Source: an uncultured Acetobacterium sp.
GTDB taxonomy: Bacteria > Bacillota > Clostridia > Eubacteriales > Eubacteriaceae
NCBI RefSeq assembly: GCF_963664135.1
Contig: NZ_OY760905.1
Coordinates: forward strand, 4,020,677 to 4,084,676
Direction of reading: 5' to 3'
Length of the DNA: 64,000 nucleotides
Shown here: piece after piece, positions 15,823-24,245 of the stretch
How positions within the stretch are numbered: the first letter of the stretch is position 1
How the letters are laid out: the number at the start of each line of letters is the position of its first letter
Notes under the pieces: model-generated
Databases searched by the model: none
Told to the model about the DNA's origin: nothing
What the model saw: the letters and a program-made list of their open reading frames with translations, nothing else
Translations under genes and position numbers: made by a program

Positions 15823-16401
15823 ATGACATTAATTTTCATTATGATTAGTGCAATTTTTATAAACAACTTCGTGCTATCACGTTTTTTAGGTATCTGTCCA
15901 TTTTTAGGGGTCTCCAAACAGGTTGAAACGGCTGTTGGTATGGGAGTGGCGGTAACCTTTGTAATGGCGATAGCTTCCGCAATTACCTTTGTAGTCCAGT
16001 ACTCGATTCTTAATCCATTAAATCTGGGATATTTGCAGACCATTGCTTTTATTCTCGTCATCGCGGCGTTAGTTCAATTAGTGGAAATGGTTATCAAAAA
16101 ATCAAGCCCTTCTTTGTATCAGGCGCTGGGTGTTTATCTGCCGCTTATCACAACGAATTGTGCAGTATTGGGGGTTGCGCTGATAAACATTCAGAATAAG
16201 TATAATTTCATAGAGACCATTTTTAATGGTATCGGCGCGGCACTGGGATTTACCTTGGCGATTGTTCTTTTTGCCGGGATACGAGAGCGCCTTGAAACAT
16301 CAGGTACGCCATTATCACTTGAAGGTTTCCCAATTGCATTACTGACTGCCGGTTTAATGGCGATTGCTTTTCTGGGATTTTCCGGAATGAAATTAGGGTA
16401 G
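15823..16401 (+). CDS. rnfA: Rnf complex subunit RnfA
   Basis: 192 residues, six membrane helices, RnfA/NqrE family and paralogous to RnfE. Conserved Cys motifs FLGICPFLGVSKQ and TTNCAVLGVALIN correspond to those of RnfE, as expected for the shared membrane iron-sulphur site. It sits between rnfE and rnfB with short gaps. Confidence 0.96.
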   Translation: MTLIFIMISAIFINNFVLSRFLGICPFLGVSKQVETAVGMGVAVTFVMAIASAITFVVQYSILNPLNLGYLQTIAFILVIAALVQLVEMVIKKSSPSLYQALGVYLPLITTNCAVLGVALINIQNKYNFIETIFNGIGAALGFTLAIVLFAGIRERLETSGTPLSLEGFPIALLTAGLMAIAFLGFSGMKLG

Positions 16402-16412
16402 GGGATAAGGAA

Positions 16413-17396
16413 ATGTTGAATGCGATATTAGTTCCGGTTGTTATCCTCGGTGCATTTGGTTTGTTGTTTGGAATTGGCCTGGCAATTGCCGCCAAAGTCT
16501 TTGCAGTAGATGTTGACCACCGCTTTCCGATGGTCAGAGCGGCGCTTCCAGGTGCAAATTGCGGTGCCTGTGGCTATCCCGGTTGTGATGCCTTAGCCTT
16601 GGCAATTTTAAATGGTGAGGCACGTGCTGATGCTTGTCCGGTTGGTGGAACAAAATCGGCAACGGCTATCGCCGAAATAATGGGTGTAAAAGTTGGTAGT
16701 ACAGTAAAAAAAATAGCTACTGTTATTTGCCAGGGTAATTTTGAAAGAGCTCCAGATCGGGCAAAATACTATGGCGAAAAGGATTGTCGTGAGGCAATGA
16801 TTGCTTCGGGAGGATCAAAGGGATGTCGCTTTGGGTGTATAGGGTATGGAACTTGTAAAACAGCATGTCAATTTGATGCTATTGTTATGGGAGATGATGG
16901 TTTGCCCAAGGTTGATCCAGATAAATGTACATCTTGTGGCAAATGTGTGGAGGCTTGTCCGAAGTCGATTATGAAGTTAGTACCGATAACCCAGGATGTC
17001 ATTGTAAAATGTCATAATCTTGATCTCGGTAAAACTGCAAAACGTGTTTGTACAACTGCGTGTATTGCTTGTGGGGCCTGTGTGAGGGCTTGTCAATTTG
17101 ACGCAGTTGCAGTTGAAAACAATTGTGCAAAAATTGATTACAACAAGTGTGTTCAATGCTATGAGTGTGTTGATAAATGCCCCATGCATTGTATTTCCGG
17201 TGACGTGGAAACTGGTAAAAAGAAAGCATCCATCATTGCGTCAAACTGTGTCGGGTGTGGGGAATGCGCAAAAAACTGTCCCGTTCATGCGATCACCGGG
17301 GAACTTAAAAAACCACCATATGTTATTGATCCGAATAGATGTATCGGGTGCGGCAATTGCCTTGATATGTGCAGAAAAAAAGCTATTGAAATATGA
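16413..17396 (+). CDS. rnfB: Rnf complex subunit RnfB (polyferredoxin)
   Basis: 327 residues, the long clostridial form (proteobacterial RsxB is about 190). An N-terminal membrane helix (about 4-25) is followed by the CGACGYPGC cluster domain (about 47-75). The C-terminal half has a string of ferredoxin motifs: CTSCGKCVEACP, CIACGACVRACQ, CVQCYECVDKCP, CVGCGECAKNCP and CIGCGNCLDMCR, preceded by an unusual GCRFGCIGYGTCKTAC group. It is the entry point for electrons from reduced ferredoxin. Last gene of the operon, followed by a terminator. Confidence 0.97.
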   Translation: MLNAILVPVVILGAFGLLFGIGLAIAAKVFAVDVDHRFPMVRAALPGANCGACGYPGCDALALAILNGEARADACPVGGTKSATAIAEIMGVKVGSTVKKIATVICQGNFERAPDRAKYYGEKDCREAMIASGGSKGCRFGCIGYGTCKTACQFDAIVMGDDGLPKVDPDKCTSCGKCVEACPKSIMKLVPITQDVIVKCHNLDLGKTAKRVCTTACIACGACVRACQFDAVAVENNCAKIDYNKCVQCYECVDKCPMHCISGDVETGKKKASIIASNCVGCGECAKNCPVHAITGELKKPPYVIDPNRCIGCGNCLDMCRKKAIEI

Positions 17397-17432
17397 CCAC
17401 AAAAAGTAAGATAATAAAACAGCCAATTTATT

Positions 17433-17466
17433 AAAGACTCCCTATTGAAAAATGAGGAGTCTTTTT
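17433..17466 (+). terminator. Terminator of the rnf operon
   Basis: AAAGACTCC and GGAGTCTTT form a 9-bp stem with a 14-base loop and a T-run. Confidence 0.88.
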
Positions 17467-17589
17467 CCTTAAGAATTTATGACAATTAAACCACTTAGTC
17501 AAAATTTTAATGAGAATTTTAGGAAACATGTATAAAATGATTCGAGATTCTGTTAAAATAGTAATATTGTTGATCCGAGGAGGCTTACT

Positions 17590-17772
17590 GTGAGCGAAAA
17601 GTCTGTTTACCATGCGTCAATAAAAGAACTGCCTGAAGACGAACGGCCTCAGGAAAAGCTAATTCGTTATGGGGCAGGAAGTTTAAGCAACGCAGAGCTC
17701 CGTGCTATTATTATTCGCACCGGAACTCGGGACGCCAAATTTTGTAAAAGTCGTTTGTTGGGGATCCGATAA
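17590..17772 (+). pseudogene. radC: Truncated radC remnant
   Basis: Starts at GTG 17590 with GAGGAGG upstream. The first 47 codons or so read as a normal RadC N-terminus ([18 protein letters not shown], then [15 protein letters not shown]). After that the match is lost and the frame stops at codon 61. The whole MPN/JAB metalloprotease-like domain, about 170 residues in intact RadC, is missing, and no continuation is seen in any frame before the next gene. This is a deletion remnant. Its promoter and ribosome site are intact, so a short peptide could still be made. Confidence 0.85.
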
Positions 17773-17777
17773 ATTTG

Positions 17778-17807
17778 CTGACGTATCTATTTTATTTAGG
17801 TTATAAT
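17778..17807 (+). promoter_or_regulatory. Candidate promoter of the RluA-family gene
   Basis: CTGACG (17778-17783), 18 bases, TATAAT (17802-17807). It follows the radC remnant directly and gives a leader of about 70 nt. Confidence 0.5.
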
Positions 17808-17881
17808 ATAAGGAATCTTGATTTTTAATAATTATTGATCAAAAGATAGCAAAAAATTCATTTAAAAAACCGGGAGGTAGA

Positions 17882-18793
17882 ATTATCAGTCTCGTTTATA
17901 CATATCATATTTCGGAAAATCACGAAAAATTAGTCAGAGAAGAGTTGGTCAATCGTTACAGTTACTCCAGCCGATTGATCAGAGAAATTAAGCGGATTGG
18001 AAAAATCAGCTTAAACCAAAAGGAATGTTTTCTGGGACAGGCGATTAAGTCGGGGGATGTTATTGAAATTAGAATGCCCCAGGAAGATATCGATGGGGAG
18101 CCAGTTCTGGGTAAAATTAATGTTGTCTACGAGGATGATGAATTATTAGTGATTAATAAACCGCCATTTTGTGTGACACATCCGACCAAAAGTCATCAAT
18201 TGGACACCCTGGCAAATTACATCAGTTATTATTGGAAAAATAATGGGGTTTCCGCAAAAATACGTTTTATCAATCGGCTGGATCGGGATACAACCGGAAT
18301 TGTCGCCATCGCCAAAAATAAATATGTGCACCATTTCGTTCAAAAAGAAATGAATTTGGGTCAGGTCCGGAAGGTTTACCATGCTTTTGTTCACGGCAGG
18401 CTTCCCAATAAGGAAGGAATCATTGATGCCCCGATCGGACAACCCTATGAGGACTGTATTCATCGGGTGGTGATGGATGAGGGGAAACCTTCAGTTACGC
18501 ACTATAAGGTGCTGGAAGAATATCAAAACGCATCATTAGTGGAATTGGTTCTGGAAACCGGACGAACCCACCAAATACGGGTGCATTTAAAACATCTGGG
18601 AAATCCAATTATCGGTGATCCTTTATATAATGAGGCCAATTCAGATAAATTAGATTGCTATGAAATGGCACATCAGGCACTTCACGCCAGAAGTCTTGAG
18701 TTATCACTTCCCAGTAAAAAACAATTGAATTTTAGGGCAGAATATGGAAAAGAACTAACAGACCTAAAAAAGCGTCTAATAGATAATAAATAG
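17882..18793 (+). CDS. RluA-family pseudouridine synthase, non-standard start
   Basis: About 303 residues from ATT 17882. An S4-like N-terminal region (SYSSRLIREIKRIGKISLNQ) precedes the catalytic domain with RLDRDTTGIVAIAKN (catalytic Asp), GRTHQIRVHLKHLGNPIIGD and the C-terminal LHARSLEL. It isomerises uridines in rRNA or tRNA; the target site cannot be read. The first standard start codon, TTG 17945, has no ribosome site and would cut off conserved-looking sequence (LVYTYHISENHEKLVREE). The only Shine-Dalgarno, GGGAGG (17872-17877), lies 4 bases before ATT 17882 and 7 before ATC 17885. Initiation at one of these is likely, unless there is a sequencing error. Confidence 0.85.
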   Translation: MISLVYTYHISENHEKLVREELVNRYSYSSRLIREIKRIGKISLNQKECFLGQAIKSGDVIEIRMPQEDIDGEPVLGKINVVYEDDELLVINKPPFCVTHPTKSHQLDTLANYISYYWKNNGVSAKIRFINRLDRDTTGIVAIAKNKYVHHFVQKEMNLGQVRKVYHAFVHGRLPNKEGIIDAPIGQPYEDCIHRVVMDEGKPSVTHYKVLEEYQNASLVELVLETGRTHQIRVHLKHLGNPIIGDPLYNEANSDKLDCYEMAHQALHARSLELSLPSKKQLNFRAEYGKELTDLKKRLIDNK

Positions 18794-18806
18794 AAAAGGT
18801 GATAAA

Positions 18807-21011
18807 ATGAGTGAAAAGCAAACAAAAGGAATAAAAAGACGTAAAAAGAAAAAACATATCGGAGTAAAGGTGCTTATCGTTCTCTTAGTTCTGGGGATTC
18901 TGGGGGTTGGGGTGATGTACTCTATTTACGCTGCCAACCGTATGGATATATCAGATTATCAGTACATGGCTAAGGATAAAACAGAAATTTATTCAGCCGA
19001 TAATGTAGTCATTGCTCAGTTATATACCAAGAACAGAACCAATGTTACCATCGATCAGATCCCAAAACAATTACAGCAAGCTCTGGTTTCGGTGGAAGAT
19101 TCCCGGTTTTATGAGCATTTCGGAATTGACATCTTTGGGATTGGCCGGGCTTTCTTTTCGAATATTGCCAACAATGGCATCGGTGAAGGAGCCAGTACGA
19201 TTACTCAACAGCTTGCCAGAGTGTTGTTCCTACCGGATATTGCAACTGAACAAACTTTCCAACAGTCAATGGTCAGAAAATTAAAGGAAATATCAATCGC
19301 ACTACAGTTGGAAGAAAAATATACCAAGGATCAGATCCTAGAGATGTATTTTAATGAATACTATTTTGGTTCGGGAGCCTATGGGATTGAAGAAGCAGCA
19401 CAGACTTATTTTAATAAACCAGTATCTCAGGTTAATCTGGCAGAAGCCGCCATGCTGGCAGGTTTGCCTCAGGCACCAAGTGCTTATGCCCCTAACACAA
19501 ATTTTGAAGCTGCAAAAAAACGCCAGCTGGAAGTTTTAACCCGAATGGTTAAAGAAAAATATATTACCCAGGAAGAGGCTGATGCTGCCTATGCAACAGA
19601 GCTGGTGATCAGAGATCCGGCCACCATCAATAATGACGATCAGATTGTCGATAATTATGAGGCCTTTGTATCCCAGGCCTTAGATGAATATGCAACCTTA
19701 AAAGCCTCAGCGGTCATGCAGGAGCGTGGAATTACTCAAGAACAGGCTATTGACTATATCAAGGAAAATATCGCCAATGGGGGATACCGAATTTATACTA
19801 CAATCGATTCAAACATGCAAGCGGATGCCATCAATAGTTTGTACACCGGGTTGGATGATTATGGTATGACTGAGGAAACCGGTGCAGTCGTAACGGTCGA
19901 TCTGGATGGCAGTGTTAAAGCCTATTATGGTGGGAACACCCAAATTGATATGGCCAATACAGCCAGACAACCGGGTTCGAATATTAAACCGTTATATTAT
20001 TCCGGTGCCATGGAAAATGGCCTGATTACGCCATCAACGATCATTTCAGATACCTATACTGATTTTGGGGGATATGCTCCTAAAAACTATGATTTCGCTT
20101 ACCATGGAAATGTTACAGTCAGATCTGCACTTGTAAATTCGTATAATATTCCATCTGTTAAGGTTTTTGACAAATTTGGAGTTGATGAATCAATTGCGTT
20201 TATGCAGAAAATGGGAATAACAACCTTTGAAGATGATGATTATAATCTGGCAACTGCATTGGGTGGGATGACCTATGGGATCAAACCGCTCGAAATGGCA
20301 GCGGCATTTAATATTTTCAATAATGCCGGTGTTTACAATAAACCTCATTTTATTACAAAAATGGAACAAATTAATGGTGATGTTATCTATGCAAGAGATG
20401 CATCCAATTCAGTAACCCGTAAAGTCATGAAAGATACTACTGCAACGAACATGATGAGTATATTAACAGATGAAGTAAGTTATGGTACTGGGAGTGGCGC
20501 TGCTCAAATCTATTCAACCGCTGGTAAAACAGGGACGACAAATGACAACAAGGATTTATGGTTTACCGGGATTACCGGTAATTTGACCACCTCAGTTTGG
20601 TTGGGAAGCCCTGAGAATTATATTATCGGAGGTGGAAGTTATATGGCGGCCGGAATTTACGGAAGCTACCTGAGTCAAGTCATTGATCAGGGATTATTAA
20701 CAACTCCTGAAATTGAACGGACTTCTAATGAAGGTGATAGTGAGGGTGCTTCTTCGATTGATTCCGGATCTTCAACAACAAATAAAGAAGATACAACTAC
20801 AACTACCACTACGGATACAACCACTACGACGCCAACGTCCCCAACCACGACGACACCGACAACGACGACCCCAACGACGCCAACAACCCCGACGACCCCA
20901 ACGACGCCAACTGAACCGACGACGCCAACGACGCCAACCGAGCCGACGACGCCAACTGAACCGACGACGCCAACCGAGCCGACGACCCCAACAACCCCAA
21001 CGACAACTTAA
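18807..21011 (+). CDS. Class A penicillin-binding protein (PBP1A type)
   Basis: 734 residues. A basic cytoplasmic tail, one membrane helix (about 16-38), a GT51 glycosyltransferase domain (EDSRFYEHFGID, GASTITQQLAR, EMYFNEYYFGSGAYGIEEAA) and a transpeptidase domain with the three active-site motifs SNIK, SYN and KTGT. It polymerises and crosslinks peptidoglycan outside the membrane. From about residue 660 the protein becomes a Thr/Pro/Glu low-complexity tail of about 75 residues (TTTTPTTPTTPTEP-like), encoded by degenerate repeats. Such tails occur in other Firmicute PBPs and may reach through the wall. The gene begins 13 bases after the RluA-family gene. Confidence 0.94.
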   Translation: MSEKQTKGIKRRKKKKHIGVKVLIVLLVLGILGVGVMYSIYAANRMDISDYQYMAKDKTEIYSADNVVIAQLYTKNRTNVTIDQIPKQLQQALVSVEDSRFYEHFGIDIFGIGRAFFSNIANNGIGEGASTITQQLARVLFLPDIATEQTFQQSMVRKLKEISIALQLEEKYTKDQILEMYFNEYYFGSGAYGIEEAAQTYFNKPVSQVNLAEAAMLAGLPQAPSAYAPNTNFEAAKKRQLEVLTRMVKEKYITQEEADAAYATELVIRDPATINNDDQIVDNYEAFVSQALDEYATLKASAVMQERGITQEQAIDYIKENIANGGYRIYTTIDSNMQADAINSLYTGLDDYGMTEETGAVVTVDLDGSVKAYYGGNTQIDMANTARQPGSNIKPLYYSGAMENGLITPSTIISDTYTDFGGYAPKNYDFAYHGNVTVRSALVNSYNIPSVKVFDKFGVDESIAFMQKMGITTFEDDDYNLATALGGMTYGIKPLEMAAAFNIFNNAGVYNKPHFITKMEQINGDVIYARDASNSVTRKVMKDTTATNMMSILTDEVSYGTGSGAAQIYSTAGKTGTTNDNKDLWFTGITGNLTTSVWLGSPENYIIGGGSYMAAGIYGSYLSQVIDQGLLTTPEIERTSNEGDSEGASSIDSGSSTTNKEDTTTTTTTDTTTTTPTSPTTTTPTTTTPTTPTTPTTPTTPTEPTTPTTPTEPTTPTEPTTPTEPTTPTTPTTT
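20800..21008 (+). repeat. Thr/Pro-coding low-complexity repeats in the PBP gene
   Basis: Short ACGACGCCAAC-like units with occasional GAACCG (Glu-Pro) inserts repeat in frame to the stop codon. The six-base period makes other frames open, producing spurious Arg/Gln-rich and Trp/Arg-rich frames. Likely prone to length change by slippage. Confidence 0.8.
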
Positions 21012-21024
21012 ATGGAGGATTTCA

Positions 21025-21375
21025 ATGATTATAAAAAATGAAACTAAACGACTGGAAATAAAACAAAACATGCGCGGCGGTAATGGGGATATTGAAATTA
21101 GCCATATTGCTGAAAGCCAAATTCTGGGAGAAAACTGCAGGATGTTTTCTCAAATCACGGTGAAGCCTGGAGACTCCATCGGCGAACATCAGCATGTAGG
21201 TGAACAGGAAATATTCTATTTTGTTCAGGGCAACGGCATCGTCATTGATGACGGCATCACATTCGATATTGGACCCGGAGATGTGATGGTCACTCCAGAT
21301 CAGAGCAGCCACAGTGTTATCAATACTGGTGAGTCTGACTTAGTGTTTATGGCGTTGATCCTCAAACAGGCATAA
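21025..21375 (+). CDS. Cupin-domain protein
   Basis: 116 residues, a single small cupin barrel. Motif 1 is visible as GEHQHVGEQEIFYFVQG (metal-binding His-x-His and Glu) and motif 2 as PGDVMVTPDQSSHSVIN (second His). Such proteins may bind a metal and act as small isomerases, dioxygenases or sensors; no substrate can be assigned. TGGAGG precedes ATG 21025. A longer open frame extends upstream through the PBP repeats but is an artefact. Its stop overlaps the nth start (TAATG), so the two are coupled. Confidence 0.85.
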   Translation: MIIKNETKRLEIKQNMRGGNGDIEISHIAESQILGENCRMFSQITVKPGDSIGEHQHVGEQEIFYFVQGNGIVIDDGITFDIGPGDVMVTPDQSSHSVINTGESDLVFMALILKQA

Positions 21376-22016
21376 TGACAAAAAAAAATATTGAACAAAT
21401 CTTAGCCACACTGAAAAGTCTTTACGGGCAGGAAAAGTGTGGCTTAGATTTTAATACGCCCTTTGAACTGCTGATTGCAACCATCTTATCAGCGCAATGT
21501 ACTGATATTCGGGTCAATATCGTCACCAGTGATTTGTTTCAAAATTACAATACTCCAGAATCCATTTTGAGTCTGGGCGAAGCAGGTCTGCTCGCGAAAA
21601 TCAAAACTTGCGGACTTGCCAATACCAAAGCTAAAAATATCATTCTGACCTGTCATCGACTTTTATCCGAATATAACGGCATGGTACCAGATCAGATGGA
21701 AGAACTGATTACCCTTCCGGGAGTTGGCCGCAAAACCGCCAATGTCGTATTAAGTAATGCCTATGATGTTCCAGCAATTGCGGTAGATACCCATGTTTTC
21801 AGGGTTTCCAATCGGATTGGTCTGGCTGATGGTAAAACAGTTCTGGAAGTTGAAAAACAATTAATGAAGAATATTCCCAAAGACCAATGGTCTCAGGCAC
21901 ACCATTGGTTGATCTGGCATGGTCGAAAATGCTGTACCGCCCGAAACCCCAATTGCGGTGAATGTCTGTTGCGCAGTCTCTGCGTTTTTGGCAGGCAAAA
22001 TTTCAAAGAAGCGTAG
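21375..22016 (+). CDS. nth: Endonuclease III
   Basis: 213 residues, normal length. DNA glycosylase/AP lyase that removes oxidised pyrimidines in base excision repair. The helix-hairpin-helix LPGVGRKTANVVLSNAYD includes the catalytic Lys, and VDTHVFRVSNRIGL the catalytic Asp. The C-terminal C-x6-C-x2-C-x5-C loop (CCTARNPNCGECLLRSLC) binds a [4Fe-4S] cluster. Overlaps the cupin gene by one base. Confidence 0.96.
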   Translation: MTKKNIEQILATLKSLYGQEKCGLDFNTPFELLIATILSAQCTDIRVNIVTSDLFQNYNTPESILSLGEAGLLAKIKTCGLANTKAKNIILTCHRLLSEYNGMVPDQMEELITLPGVGRKTANVVLSNAYDVPAIAVDTHVFRVSNRIGLADGKTVLEVEKQLMKNIPKDQWSQAHHWLIWHGRKCCTARNPNCGECLLRSLCVFGRQNFKEA

Positions 22017-22034
22017 CATAAAAGCATTTATTTC

Positions 22035-22063
22035 TTGTATTTTTCTTAGGAATGGTTTATGAT
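22035..22063 (+). promoter_or_regulatory. Promoter of the branched-chain amino acid transporter
   Basis: TTGTAT (22035-22040), 17 bases, TATGAT (22058-22063), about 40 bases before the substrate-binding protein gene. Confidence 0.62.
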
Positions 22064-22106
22064 AATCACTAGAAATAATCATTGAAAAGAAAAAGGAGGA
22101 AAAGAA

Positions 22107-23249
22107 ATGAAGAAAAAAGTCGTAAGTGTTTTATCTGTTGTTATGCTGATCGCTTCCGTTTTTGCTTTCGCAGGATGTTCATCATCAGCTAAGTCTGATG
22201 TGATCAAACTTGGTTTTATTGGACCAATGACTGGTGATGCAGCTATCTATGGAAGTTCAGCTGATGCAGGTGCAAAATTAGCTGTCAAAGAAATTAATGC
22301 CGCAGGTGGTATTGATGGCAAAAACATAGAATTGATTGGGTATGATTCTAAAGCAGATCAAACTGAAGCAATCAATGCCTATAATCGTTTAAGAGATCAG
22401 GATGGTGTTGTTGCAGTGATTGGTGGAACCCTTAGTGGTGAAACTTTAGCAATGAAAGACATTATGGTTAAAGACAATATGCCAGTCTTATCACCAACAG
22501 CAACAGCCGTTGAAGTAACCCAAGATGCACCAAATATTTTCAGAGCATGCTTCCTTGATGATTACCAAGGCCAGGCAGCTGCAAATTTTGCTGCAACAAC
22601 TTTAGGTGCCAAAACAGCAGCTTTATTAATTGGAACTGGTAATCCATATTCTGAAGGTGTATCAGCAGCGTTTAAAACTGCGTTTACAGCCAAAGGTGGA
22701 ACAATTGCCGGTAGCGAATCCTATGGTACTTCTGATAAAGATTTCAGCGCTCAATTAACAAAAATTAAAGAAATGAACCCAGACGTAGTCTTTGTACCAG
22801 ATTATGTCCAAACAGTTGGTCCGATTCTTCAAAAAGCAAAAGAAATGGGAATTACCGCGAAATTTATTGGAGCAGATGGTTGGGATGGCGTTCAGGTAGA
22901 ATATGCTGATGCTGCTCAAGGAAATTATTTTACAAACCACTATGCAGCCGATTCACCGTCACCAACAGTTCAAAACTTTATTAAAGCATATCAGACAGAA
23001 TACAATAAAGTGCCAAATTCATTTGCGGCTTTAGGTTATGATGCTGTTTATGCGATGGTTGATGCGATTAAAGCAGCTGGTTCAACCGATTCAGCAGACA
23101 TCATCAAAGCTTTGAACAATACCAACTATGCCGGTGTTACTGGTAACCTTAAATTTGATGAACAAGGTAATCCAAAAGACAAAGAAGTAACAATTATCAA
23201 GATTGATGGCGGTCAGTTAAAATATGATTCCACCGTTGTTAACAATTAG
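22107..23249 (+). CDS. livK: Branched-chain amino acid ABC transporter, binding lipoprotein
   Basis: 380 residues. Signal peptide with lipobox FAGC, lipid-modified Cys at residue 24, then a periplasmic-binding-protein type I (Leu/Ile/Val-binding) fold: KLGFIGPMTGDAAIYG, AVIGGTLSGETLA, FIGADGWDG, FAALGYDAVYAMVDAIK. It captures the amino acid outside the membrane and hands it to LivHM. Exact ligand within the family is unknown. AAAGGAGG upstream. A stem-loop separates it from livH, fitting the higher expression usually needed for the binding protein. Confidence 0.94.
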   Translation: MKKKVVSVLSVVMLIASVFAFAGCSSSAKSDVIKLGFIGPMTGDAAIYGSSADAGAKLAVKEINAAGGIDGKNIELIGYDSKADQTEAINAYNRLRDQDGVVAVIGGTLSGETLAMKDIMVKDNMPVLSPTATAVEVTQDAPNIFRACFLDDYQGQAAANFAATTLGAKTAALLIGTGNPYSEGVSAAFKTAFTAKGGTIAGSESYGTSDKDFSAQLTKIKEMNPDVVFVPDYVQTVGPILQKAKEMGITAKFIGADGWDGVQVEYADAAQGNYFTNHYAADSPSPTVQNFIKAYQTEYNKVPNSFAALGYDAVYAMVDAIKAAGSTDSADIIKALNNTNYAGVTGNLKFDEQGNPKDKEVTIIKIDGGQLKYDSTVVNN

Positions 23250-23286
23250 TTTTTAGAAAAATTACAATATTATAAAAAAACACAAG

Positions 23287-23318
23287 GGATATAGGAGAGG
23301 GAAATCTCTTCTATATCC
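23287..23318 (+). other. Intercistronic stem-loop between livK and livH
   Basis: GGATATAG (23287-23294) pairs with CTATATCC (23311-23318), with AGAG/CTCT inside, followed by an AT-rich stretch without a clean T-run. It probably acts as a partial terminator or as a barrier to 3' RNA decay, raising the amount of livK message over the permease genes. Confidence 0.65.
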
Positions 23319-23363
23319 ATTTTATGTTTTTCAATAGATTATTCTATAAAAGGAGGATACATC

Positions 23364-24242
23364 GTGAATTTATTTCTGCAACAGCTGATCAACGGGCTCA
23401 ATGTAGGGAGTATCTATGCGCTCATCGCAATCGGTTATACCATGGTTTATGGCATTATAAAACTTATCAATTTTGCCCATGGTGAAATCATGATGTTTGG
23501 CGCATATTTTGCATTCATAGCGGCGACCAGTTTTCATTTACCGGTTTGGGCGGTACTTTTATCATCAATGGTAATTATGGCCATTATTGGTGTGACCATC
23601 GAGTTTATTGCGTATCGACCACTTAGAAATGCACCCCGATTGTCAGCTCTGATCACTGCCATTGGTGTAAGTTTGTTTTTACAAAACCTGGCACTGCTTA
23701 TTTTCAAACCGGATCCTAAGGTTATGCCGAAGATTTTTCCAGAAACGATTTATAAACTTGGTGAAATCGAAATCAGTTCAACCACATTGATTACCATTGG
23801 TCTATCTATATTTTTTATGGTTTTATTGGATCTTTATATCCGTAAAACAAAACAGGGTCGTGCCATGCGTGCCGTATCAGAAGACAAGGATGCTGCGATT
23901 CTGATGGGGATTAATGTTAATCGAACGATTTCTTTAACCTTCGCTGTGGGTTCTGCTTTAGGCGCATTGGGTGGAGTGCTTTACAGTGTGGCCTACATTC
24001 AGGTTTATCCAACGATGGGGGTTATGCCTGGGCTTAAAGCATTTATTGCTGCAGTTTTAGGTGGGATTGGGATCATTCCAGGTGCCATGTTGGGTGGATT
24101 TATTATTGGGATGGTCGAAACAATGACAAAGGCATATCTTTCCACAACTTGGGCAGATGCGATTGTTTTTGGTATTTTGATCGTAGTTCTGCTTTTCAAA
24201 CCAACCGGTATTCTGGGCAAAAATACGAGAGAGAAGGTATAG
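23364..24242 (+). CDS. livH: Branched-chain amino acid ABC transporter permease LivH
   Basis: 292 residues, about eight membrane helices. The LivH signature is visible in NGLNVGSIYALIAIGYTMVY and INFAHGEIMMFGAY, and the EAA-like loop for the ATPases in GRAMRAVSEDKDAAILMGIN. One half of the membrane channel. Strong AAAGGAGG upstream of the GTG start. livM follows after three bases. Confidence 0.95.
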   Translation: MNLFLQQLINGLNVGSIYALIAIGYTMVYGIIKLINFAHGEIMMFGAYFAFIAATSFHLPVWAVLLSSMVIMAIIGVTIEFIAYRPLRNAPRLSALITAIGVSLFLQNLALLIFKPDPKVMPKIFPETIYKLGEIEISSTTLITIGLSIFFMVLLDLYIRKTKQGRAMRAVSEDKDAAILMGINVNRTISLTFAVGSALGALGGVLYSVAYIQVYPTMGVMPGLKAFIAAVLGGIGIIPGAMLGGFIIGMVETMTKAYLSTTWADAIVFGILIVVLLFKPTGILGKNTREKV

Positions 24243-24245
24243 ACA

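Noticed and set aside
20713-21024. A plus-strand frame joining an Arg/Gln-rich stretch to the cupin protein
   Set aside because: It reads the PBP Thr/Pro repeats in another frame. The cupin has its own TGGAGG and ATG at 21025.
20772-21071. Minus-strand Arg/Trp- and Ser/Leu-rich frames opposite the PBP tail
   Set aside because: Low-complexity shadows of the Thr/Pro repeats.
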